Assembly (NCBI RefSeq): GCF_001718195.1
Contig: NZ_MCNV01000002.1
Location: forward strand, 558,001-622,000
DNA length: 64,000 nt
Direction: 5' to 3'
DNA from: Paraburkholderia nodosa
Lineage (GTDB): Bacteria; Pseudomonadota; Gammaproteobacteria; Burkholderiales; Burkholderiaceae
Shown here one piece after another: positions 53,255-60,483 of this stretch. A program made the translations under genes and the position numbers. Positions within the stretch are counted from its first letter, which is position 1; the number at the start of each line of letters is the position of its first letter. The notes beneath the pieces were generated by a model. The model was not told the DNA's origin, did no database searches, and worked only from the letters and a program-made list of their open reading frames with translations.

Positions 53255-54697
53255 TCACACTGCGCCCGGATTGACGTACGCCGTCTTGACCGTGGTGTAA
53301 AACTCGCGAGCGTAGCTGCCCTGCTCGCGCGGGCCGTAGCTCGAACCCTTGCGGCCGCCGAACGGCACGTGATAGTCCACGCCCGCCGTCGCGGTGTTCA
53401 CCATCACCATGCCGGCCTGCACATGGCGGCGGAAATGGTTGGCATGACTGAGCGAAGTCGTGCAGATGCCGGCCGACAGACCGAACTCCGTGTCGTTCGC
53501 CACGGCGAGCGCCTCGTGATAGTCCTTCACCTTGATGACCGAGGCGACGGGGCCGAACACTTCTTCGCGGTTGATGCGCATTTGCGATGTCGTGCCGGTG
53601 ATCAGCGCGGGGGCAAGGAAGTAGCCGCGCGTGGCGCCTTCCACACGCTCGCCGCCGTACACCTCGCCGCCCTCTTCACGCGCGATCGCAATGTAGCGCT
53701 CGTCCTGCTGAAGCTGCTTGTCGTCCACCACCGGCCCGATATGCGTGCCGTCCGCCAGCGCGTCGCCCGTCTTCAGCGTTTTCATGCGCGCCTTCATCGC
53801 TTCGATGAAACGGTCGTGAATGCCTTCGGTCACGATGAGGCGGCTCGACGCCGTGCAGCGCTGCCCCGTCGAGAAGAATGCGCCGTTGATGCAGGCGTCC
53901 ACGGCGACGTCGAGATTGGCGTCGTCGAGCACGACCATGGGATTCTTGCCGCCCATTTCCAGCTGGAACTTCTTGCCCGTTGCAAAACACTTCGCGCCGA
54001 TCGCGCGGCCCGTCGGGACCGAGCCGGTGAAACTCACGGCATCGACATCGGGCGAACTGACGATCGCCTCGCCCACCACCGAGCCGCGCCCCATCACGAG
54101 GTTGATCACGCCGGCCGGCGCGCCCGCTTCCGCAATGATCTTCACGAGCTCCCACGTGCTGGCCGGCACGAGGTCGGCAGGCTTGATGACGACCGTGTTG
54201 CCATAGGCCAGCGCGGGCGCGATCTTCCAGGCGGGAATGGCGATCGGAAAGTTCCAGGGCGTAATGAGCCCGATCACGCCGATCGGCTCGCGCGTCACCT
54301 CGACGGTCATGCCGGGCCGCACCGAAGGCACGATCTCGCCGCCAAGGCGCAGCGCCTCGCCGGCAAAGAACTTGAAGATCTGCGCCGCGCGGCCCACCTC
54401 GCCGATGGCCTCGGGCAGCGTCTTGCCCTCTTCGCGCGCGAGCAGGCGACCCAGCTCGGCCTTGCGCGCGAGAATGACGCTGCCCACCTGGTCGAGCAAA
54501 TCGAAGCGTTGCTGCGGCGTGGAAAGCGACCACTGCGCGAAGGCCTTGCGCGCGGCGGCGATGGCGTCGCGAGTTTGTGCGTCGTCCGCCTGCGCGAACT
54601 CGCCGATCGCGTCGTCGAGATTGGAGGGGTTGATGTTGGTGGATGCCGTAGCGCCGCGCACCCACTGGCCGCCGATGTAATTGTCGAACTGGTTCAT
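53255..54697 (-). CDS. Aldehyde dehydrogenase, probable alpha-ketoglutaric semialdehyde dehydrogenase
   Basis: A 480-residue NAD(P)+-dependent aldehyde dehydrogenase. Key motifs: TPWNFPIAIPAWKIAPALAYGNTVVIKPA, cofactor loop FTGSVPTGRAIGAKC, glutamate motif LEMGGKNPMVV, and the catalytic Cys in STGQRCTASSRLIV. Family features and context (sugar-acid dehydratase and FAH dehydratase upstream in the same operon) point to oxidation of 2-oxoglutarate semialdehyde to 2-oxoglutarate, the last step of the Weimberg-type pathway. Last gene of the operon, 23 bp after the FAH gene. Confidence 0.88.
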   Translation of the reverse strand: MNQFDNYIGGQWVRGATASTNINPSNLDDAIGEFAQADDAQTRDAIAAARKAFAQWSLSTPQQRFDLLDQVGSVILARKAELGRLLAREEGKTLPEAIGEVGRAAQIFKFFAGEALRLGGEIVPSVRPGMTVEVTREPIGVIGLITPWNFPIAIPAWKIAPALAYGNTVVIKPADLVPASTWELVKIIAEAGAPAGVINLVMGRGSVVGEAIVSSPDVDAVSFTGSVPTGRAIGAKCFATGKKFQLEMGGKNPMVVLDDANLDVAVDACINGAFFSTGQRCTASSRLIVTEGIHDRFIEAMKARMKTLKTGDALADGTHIGPVVDDKQLQQDERYIAIAREEGGEVYGGERVEGATRGYFLAPALITGTTSQMRINREEVFGPVASVIKVKDYHEALAVANDTEFGLSAGICTTSLSHANHFRRHVQAGMVMVNTATAGVDYHVPFGGRKGSSYGPREQGSYAREFYTTVKTAYVNPGAV

Positions 54698-54720
54698 GTC
54701 GCGTTTCCCGATTCAGTGGC

Positions 54721-55899
54721 TCACAGCAATCCGCGCGCAGCCAGATTGCGATAGAGCGCGCGCACGCCGAAGGTCCACGGCGCGAGAGCCGTGCTCAATT
54801 GCACGGTGTTGATCAGCGCGCCGAGTTCCGGCGCGGAAATGGTGACCTTGTCGCCAAGGTGGTGCGTAAAGCCGCCGCCTTGCGTGTCGCGATCCTTGAT
54901 CGGCGAGAACATGGTGCCGAGAAAGAGCATGAAGCCGTCGGGATACTGGTGATGCGGGCCCCACGTCTGCGCCACGAGGTCGGCCGGATCGCGGCTGATT
55001 TCGCTCATGTGGCTGATGCCTTCCAGGACGAAGTCGTCGTCCGTGCCCTCCACGCGCAGCGCGACGCTCGTCTTGCGCACCGTGTCGAGGCTGAACGACT
55101 GGTCGAACAGACGCACGAACGGGCCGATCGCGCACGAGGCGTTATTGTCCTTGCACTTGCCGAGCAGCAGCGCCGAGCGGCCTTCGATGTCGCGCAGATT
55201 GACGTCGTTGCCGAGCGTCGCGCCGACAATCTCGCCGCGGCTGTTCACGGCCAGCACGATTTCCGGCTCGGGGTTGTTCCAGACCGAAGCGGCCAGCAAG
55301 CCGACAGCCGCGCCAAAGCCTACCGCCGACATGGGCTGCGACTTCGAAAACACTTCCGCGTCGGGCCCGATGCCCACTTCCATGTACTGGGACCACGCGC
55401 CGCGCCGCTCGAGTTCCGCCTTGAGCTTCATCGCTTCGTCCGAGCCCGGCTTGATCTTCGAGAGATCGGTGCCGATCGTGGCCGCGATGGTTTCGCGCAC
55501 TTCCTGCGCTTTCGCGGGATCGCCGCCCGCCTGCTCTTCGATCACGCGCTCGATCAGGCTCACCGCGAACGTCACGCCGCAGGCCTTGATGGCCTGCACG
55601 TCGTTGGGCGCGAGCAGACGCAGCGCTGGCTCCCCGCTGCCGGGCAGATTCGCTTCGATCAGCTTTTCCACCGGGCCGAGCGATTCGCCGCTCACGGTGC
55701 GCGCGAATTGCGCGAGGTCCTCGCGGTCGAACAGATCCGCGGTGGTCGGCGCGCTGGCCGTGATATCGACGACTTCGCCGTTGCGCACGAGCACGACGGA
55801 GGGGCCTTCATGCTCGCCTGCCTTGCGCCACACGCGGCCGACGAGCAGCGCCTGCCCGACATCGCCGGGAAGCCAGTTTGAGGGGGTGTTCGAGGTCAT
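54721..55899 (-). CDS. FAH-family 2-keto-3-deoxy-sugar-acid dehydratase
   Basis: A 392-residue fumarylacetoacetate-hydrolase-fold protein. The metal-binding and catalytic region includes CGVTFAVSLIERVIEE, VGIGPDAEVFSKSQPMSAVGFGAAVG, EPEIVLAVNSRGEIVGATLGNDVNLRDIEGRSALLLGKCKDNNASCAIGPFV, and the long length is typical of the XylX/KdaD branch rather than FAH or hydratase types. It would dehydrate a 2-keto-3-deoxy pentonate to 2-oxoglutarate semialdehyde. It lies 24 bp after the dehydratase and 23 bp before the aldehyde dehydrogenase. Confidence 0.85.
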   Translation of the reverse strand: MTSNTPSNWLPGDVGQALLVGRVWRKAGEHEGPSVVLVRNGEVVDITASAPTTADLFDREDLAQFARTVSGESLGPVEKLIEANLPGSGEPALRLLAPNDVQAIKACGVTFAVSLIERVIEEQAGGDPAKAQEVRETIAATIGTDLSKIKPGSDEAMKLKAELERRGAWSQYMEVGIGPDAEVFSKSQPMSAVGFGAAVGLLAASVWNNPEPEIVLAVNSRGEIVGATLGNDVNLRDIEGRSALLLGKCKDNNASCAIGPFVRLFDQSFSLDTVRKTSVALRVEGTDDDFVLEGISHMSEISRDPADLVAQTWGPHHQYPDGFMLFLGTMFSPIKDRDTQGGGFTHHLGDKVTISAPELGALINTVQLSTALAPWTFGVRALYRNLAARGLL

Positions 55900-55923
55900 G
55901 GTGCGTCCAGTTGAGTGTCCGGG

Positions 55924-57708
55924 TCAATGCGAATGGCGCGGGTTGCCGCGCTCGGCGATCACTTTCAGATAAAGCGTGGCGGGTTCGAGGCATCCGCCCG
56001 TGGACAATTGCCCCACCGTCTTGCGGTAAAGCTCCTGCCAGGGCGTCTGTGCCGGCGGCACCTCGAAGTGCGCCGTTTCGCGGCGGCGCGCCAGCTCGGC
56101 TTCGTCGACCAGCACGTTCACGCTGCGCGCGTTCAGATCCACACGAATGCGGTCGCCTGTTTGCAGCAGCGCGAGGCCGCCACCCACTGCCGCCTCGGGC
56201 GACATGTTGAGGATCGACGGGCTCGCCGACGTACCGCTCTGTCGGCCATCGCCCAGCGTGGGCAGCGACGTGATGCCCTGGCGCACGAGTTCCGCCGGCG
56301 GCGCCATGTTCACCACTTCGGCGCTGCCGGGATAGCCGACCGTGCCGGTGCCGCGAATCACCAGAATGCAGTGCTCGTCGATTTCGAGCGACGGGTCGTT
56401 GATGCGTGCATGGTAGTCCTCTGGACCGTCGAACACGATAGCGCGTGCCTCGAAGGTGTTTTCCGCACCCGGCTCGCTCAGATAGGTTTGCCGGAAGGCG
56501 TCGCCGACCACCGACATCTTCATGATCGCGCTGTCGAAGAAGTTGCCCGAGAGCACCATGAAGCCTGCGCCGTGCTTGAGCGGGTCATCGGTTGTCCTGA
56601 TGACTTCGCGATCGGGCTCGGGCGTGCCGTCGGCGATGGCGCCGATGGTGCGGCCCGATACCGTGAGGCATTCGCGATGCACGAGACCCGCGCGATCGAG
56701 TTCGCGCAGCACGCCGGGCACGCCGCCCGCGCGGTGGAAGCTCTCGCCCAGATACTCGCCTGCCGGCATGCAGTTCACGATGAGCGGCACCTGTTCGCCG
56801 ACGCGTTGCCAGTCTTCGAGGCTCAGCTCGATGCCCATGTGCCGCGCGATCGCGATGAGGTGCGGCGGGCAGTTGGTCGACGCACCCAGCGCGGAGGCCA
56901 CGACGATGGCATTCTCGAACGCCTCTTTCGTCATGATGCGCGAAGGCCGCATGTCATAGCGCACGAGGTCGACAATGCGCTTGCCGGTTGCGTACGCCAT
57001 CTGGCCGCGCTCGCGGTAAGCGGCCGGAATGCTGGCGCAGCCGGGCAGCGACATGCCCAGCGCTTCGGCGAGGCTGTTCATCGACAACGCCGTACCCATC
57101 GTGTTGCAGTGGCCGATGGAGGGCGACGAGGCCGTCGTGAGCTCCATGAAGCCCTCGTAGTCGATCTCGCCTGCTGCCAGCAGATTGCGCGCATGCCAGA
57201 TGACCGTGCCCGACCCGACGCGCTGGCCGTTATGCCAGCCGTCGAGCATTGGGCCGCCCGACAGCACGATGGCGGGCATGTCGACCGTTGCCGCGGCCAT
57301 CAGGCAAGCAGGCGTGGTCTTGTCGCAGCCCGTGGTCAGCACCACGCCATCGAGCGGGAAACCGTGAAGAATTTCGACGAGACCCAGATAGGCCAGATTG
57401 CGGTCGAGCGCTGCCGTGGGCCGGCGGCTCTGCTCGGCGAGCGGATGGACCGGAAATTCCATTGGGATGCCGCCCGCGTCGCGAATGCCCGCCTTCGTGC
57501 GGGCCGCCAGCTCGATATGGTGACGGTTGCAAGGGGCGAGATCGCTCCCCGTTTGCGCAATGCCGATGATGGGGCGGCCCGATTGCAGTTCTTCCCGGGT
57601 CAGACCGTAATTCATGAAGCGCTCGACATAGAGCGCGGTCATGTCCGCATGGGCCGGGTCGTCGAACCATTCCTGGCTGCGCAGGCGCCGTGCGTTGGGC
57701 TGGGTCAT
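55924..57708 (-). CDS. IlvD/Edd-family sugar-acid dehydratase, XylD-like
   Basis: A 594-residue Fe-S dehydratase; D-xylonate dehydratase of Caulobacter is about the same length. Cluster cysteines lie in DLAPCNRHH, LTTGCDKTTPA and SIGHCNTMGTAL. Later landmarks are VVASALGASTNCPPHLIAIARHMG and LPTLGDGRQSGTSASPSILNMSPEA. The substrate could be D-xylonate, L-arabonate or another aldonic acid. ATG 57708 gives the family start; the longer frame upstream has no homology. First gene of the three-gene operon and divergent from the MFS transporter, with LacI-type operators between. Confidence 0.88.
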   Translation of the reverse strand: MTQPNARRLRSQEWFDDPAHADMTALYVERFMNYGLTREELQSGRPIIGIAQTGSDLAPCNRHHIELAARTKAGIRDAGGIPMEFPVHPLAEQSRRPTAALDRNLAYLGLVEILHGFPLDGVVLTTGCDKTTPACLMAAATVDMPAIVLSGGPMLDGWHNGQRVGSGTVIWHARNLLAAGEIDYEGFMELTTASSPSIGHCNTMGTALSMNSLAEALGMSLPGCASIPAAYRERGQMAYATGKRIVDLVRYDMRPSRIMTKEAFENAIVVASALGASTNCPPHLIAIARHMGIELSLEDWQRVGEQVPLIVNCMPAGEYLGESFHRAGGVPGVLRELDRAGLVHRECLTVSGRTIGAIADGTPEPDREVIRTTDDPLKHGAGFMVLSGNFFDSAIMKMSVVGDAFRQTYLSEPGAENTFEARAIVFDGPEDYHARINDPSLEIDEHCILVIRGTGTVGYPGSAEVVNMAPPAELVRQGITSLPTLGDGRQSGTSASPSILNMSPEAAVGGGLALLQTGDRIRVDLNARSVNVLVDEAELARRRETAHFEVPPAQTPWQELYRKTVGQLSTGGCLEPATLYLKVIAERGNPRHSH

Positions 57709-57764
57709 ATCACTCACTTGCTTGTTCCTTGTCTCGACGATGTGGCACGCAGGTCCGCGCCATT

Positions 57765-57778
57765 TGTTATCGGTAACA
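57765..57778. promoter_or_regulatory. LacI-type operator 1, upstream of the sugar-acid dehydratase operon
   Basis: TGTTATCGGTAACA, a TGTTA/TAACA inverted repeat around 4 bp, flanked by TT and TT. It lies 57 bp upstream of the dehydratase ATG. It is the reverse complement of operator 2 (57902-57915) base for base, including outer T residues. The shape is that of LacI/GntR-subfamily (gluconate-type) operators. Confidence 0.75.
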
Positions 57779-57901
57779 TTTCTGGATATTAGCACTTTGC
57801 ACGCGCCCTGTGCACCAGGTGAGACCACGCGTTTTCCCGACTTCGGCGCTGGCGACCGACTTGCCCTAGCGCCTCGTCTCATGCTAATTTAGCGCCCGCT
57901 G

Positions 57902-57915
57902 TGTTACCGATAACA
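57902..57915. promoter_or_regulatory. LacI-type operator 2, upstream of the MFS transporter
   Basis: TGTTACCGATAACA, the exact inverse of operator 1 and 137 bp from it. Two identical sites in a divergent promoter suggest joint repression, perhaps by looping, of the operon and the transporter. The regulator is not in this window. Confidence 0.75.
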
Positions 57916-58033
57916 AAACAGTGCGCTGTTCACAGCCAGCGCAGAGATCCAGCAAGGCACACCACGAAGCTCGTGGAATCGCCTCCCCAGTACCGGGAGC
58001 GTTCAAAGGCATATGTGAAAGGAGACACATCCC

Positions 58034-59386
58034 ATGCCAACCCTGACCCAGATTGCGGACTCGCCGGCCGCCGTCAACGAAGCCGAAGAACGGCTGTACC
58101 GCAAGGTACTGAAGCGCATCTTGCCGCTTCTGCTTCTGTGCTATGTCGTCGCCTACCTCGACCGCGTAAACGTCGGCTTTGCCAAGCTGCAGATGCTCGA
58201 TTCGCTCGGTTTGAGCGACAGTATCTATGCGGTGGGCGCAAGCATTTTCTTCTGGGGATACTTCCTCTTCGAGATGCCGAGCAATCTGCTCCTGCATCGC
58301 TATGGCGCGCGTTTCTGGATCGCGCGCATCATGGTGACGTGGGGCATCGTGTCTTCGTCGCTCGCCTTTATCGCGCCGCTCGCGAGTTTCTTTCACGTGC
58401 AGACCTCGACGATGTTCTACATCCTGCGGTTTCTGCTCGGCGTCTGCGAAGCGGGGTTTTTCCCCGGCATCATTCTTTACCTGAACTACTGGTTTCCGGC
58501 GCGTCGCCAGAGCGTCGCGATGTCGGGGTTCCTGATCGCCATTCCGGTGAGCCTCACGCTCGGCGGCATTATCTCGGGCTGGCTGATGGAAAACACGCAT
58601 GGCCTGTTGGGCCTGGGCGGCTGGCAGTGGATGCTGTTGCTCGAAGGCATTCCTTCGATTCTCGTCGCCTTCGTGGTGCTGCTGCGCATGGGCGACGGCA
58701 TTCAGTCGGCGACATGGCTGAGCGCCGCCGAAAAAGCCGTGCTGCAAAAGAATCTCGAACAGGAAAGCGCGAAAAAAACGCATAGCGCCGTGGCAGCGCT
58801 GAAAAGCCCGCGTGTCTGGCTGCTGACGTTCATCCTGCTGACCTTCAATACCGGCTTCTATGGCCTGGCATTCTGGCTGCCTTCCATCATCAAGGCTTCG
58901 GGTGTGAAGAGCACGTTCAACATCGGCTTGCTGACCGCCATTCCCTACCTCAGCGCCGTCGTCGCCATGATCTGGAATGCGTCACACTCGCGCAAGACGG
59001 GCGAGCGCCGCCTGCATGCGGCCATTCCGGCCTGTATCGGCGGCGTCGGCCTGATTCTGAGCGCACTCTTCGCGCACAACGTGCCGCTCTCGATCGTATT
59101 CCTGACGATCGCCACCTGCGCGATCCTCGGGCTCATGCCGATTTACTGGACGTTCCCAGGGCAGATTCTCTCGGGCACGGCCGCGGCGGCCGGTATTGCG
59201 CTCATCAACTCGGTCGGCAATCTCTCCGGCTTCACGGGTTCCATGATCACCAGCGTGGCGAAGGACCTGACCGGCGACATCAACAACGGCACCTATGCGC
59301 TGGGCGCCTGTCTGCTCGTGAGTTGCGTTCTGATTCTGTCGATTCCGCAAAGCATGCTGAACCGCGACCCGGTGGAAGAGAACTGA
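58034..59386 (+). CDS. MFS transporter, anion:cation symporter family (sugar-acid uptake)
   Basis: A 450-residue transporter with twelve predicted membrane helices. The family's opening is LYRKVLKRILPLLLLCYVVAYLDRVNVGFAKLQM (motif DRxNVGFA), and later FLLGVCEAGFFPGIILYLNYWFPARRQ is characteristic of the ACS family that imports tartrate, glucarate, gluconate and similar acids. AAAGGAGA precedes the ATG. It is divergent from the sugar-acid operon, so it probably imports the aldonic acid that operon consumes. Confidence 0.9.
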   Translation: MPTLTQIADSPAAVNEAEERLYRKVLKRILPLLLLCYVVAYLDRVNVGFAKLQMLDSLGLSDSIYAVGASIFFWGYFLFEMPSNLLLHRYGARFWIARIMVTWGIVSSSLAFIAPLASFFHVQTSTMFYILRFLLGVCEAGFFPGIILYLNYWFPARRQSVAMSGFLIAIPVSLTLGGIISGWLMENTHGLLGLGGWQWMLLLEGIPSILVAFVVLLRMGDGIQSATWLSAAEKAVLQKNLEQESAKKTHSAVAALKSPRVWLLTFILLTFNTGFYGLAFWLPSIIKASGVKSTFNIGLLTAIPYLSAVVAMIWNASHSRKTGERRLHAAIPACIGGVGLILSALFAHNVPLSIVFLTIATCAILGLMPIYWTFPGQILSGTAAAAGIALINSVGNLSGFTGSMITSVAKDLTGDINNGTYALGACLLVSCVLILSIPQSMLNRDPVEEN

Positions 59387-59479
59387 ACGTTATGCGAATC
59401 GGCTAGATCGTCCGTTGCGAGGGCCACCTTCCACCACCTTCCGGCTGGGCCCTCCTTACACGAACCCGTTTTGAAAATT

Positions 59480-59508
59480 GCGTCGGCCTTGCGCCGGCGC
59501 TTTTTTTT
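59480..59508 (+). terminator. Rho-independent terminator after the MFS transporter
   Basis: GCGTCGGC-CTTGC-GCCGGCGC with one G-U pair, followed by eight T residues (59501-59508), 94 bp after the stop codon. The rest of the gap to 59692 shows nothing else of note. Confidence 0.9.
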
Positions 59509-59692
59509 GGCCTCTGCGCTTTGGCGGGCACGGGCAATCGTCCCACCTGAACACCCCAGCGCCCGCACGAAAAGCGTGCAAAAAAAACAATTGGAATTGT
59601 CTCAAGAATTGAAGCACGCTGCCGATAAGACGTGAAGTCTGTTTTCCGCCCAGTGCACCGCTATCGGGCCATTGACACGCAACGGAGACGCT

Positions 59693-60475
59693 GTGATTCG
59701 AACCTGCCTTGGCGGCCTGCTGCTCGCGCTCGGTTGCATTGGCACCGCGGTTGCCGCGGGCCCCGACTGCTCGCGCTCATTTACGCTCGCCTTACACGAT
59801 CACGGGCTGCTCTACTCCGTCGACACCGACACGGGAATCGACAAGGACTTCGCTGACGCCCTCGCGCGGCGCAGCGGCTGCCAGATTCGCGTGAGCCTGA
59901 TGTCGCGCGCACGCATCTGGAAGCTCATCGAATCGGGCGCGCTCGATTTCAGTCTGTCGGGCATTGCCAACGAAGAGCGCAATCAATACGCGGATTTTGC
60001 CTGGTACTTCAGCAACAAGTACTATCTGCTGGTTCGCAAGGATTCAGGCATTCATCAACTGGCCGATTTCGAGCACAACGACAAGTTTCAGCTCGGCGTG
60101 ATCCGCAGCTTCCGCTATAGCGAGTCGGCCAACCGGCTGGTCGATTCGCTCTCGGCCGAAAACCGTGTGAGTCAGGCCGGGGGCCTCGAGCCGCTTTACC
60201 AGGCGCTGATCCTTGGCCGCATTCAGGGAATGATCATCGAGCCGTTCGATTATCCCGCCATCGATGAAGCGAAGATTCGGAGCGTGACCAATATCGTGGA
60301 GTTCGACGATCCACCCATTCCGCATGGACTCATCATGTCGAAGAAGGCGCTTTCGCCCGAGGAGCGGGACAAGTGGCGCGCCCTCGTCAACGAAATGATC
60401 GCGGACGGCACGGTGCGGCGCATCTTCACGAAGTATTTCAAGCCTGACCTCGCCGATTCGATGGTCCCCTTCTAG
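59693..60475 (+). CDS. Periplasmic solute-binding protein paired with a c-di-GMP enzyme
   Basis: A 260-residue exported solute-binding-fold protein. The signal peptide (IRTCLGGLLLALGCIGTAVAA) is followed by a fold resembling amino-acid-binding proteins (LHDHGLLYSVDTDTGIDKDFADALARRSGCQIRV; YADFAWYFSNKYYLLVRKDSGI). The start is taken at GTG 59693 because ACGGAG lies 5-6 nt upstream; TTG 59672 is the alternative. There are no transporter genes nearby. It ends 8 bp before a CHASE-PAS-GGDEF-EAL gene, so it probably works as a sensor partner rather than in uptake. Confidence 0.82.
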   Translation: MIRTCLGGLLLALGCIGTAVAAGPDCSRSFTLALHDHGLLYSVDTDTGIDKDFADALARRSGCQIRVSLMSRARIWKLIESGALDFSLSGIANEERNQYADFAWYFSNKYYLLVRKDSGIHQLADFEHNDKFQLGVIRSFRYSESANRLVDSLSAENRVSQAGGLEPLYQALILGRIQGMIIEPFDYPAIDEAKIRSVTNIVEFDDPPIPHGLIMSKKALSPEERDKWRALVNEMIADGTVRRIFTKYFKPDLADSMVPF

Positions 60476-60483
60476 ACGCCGCC

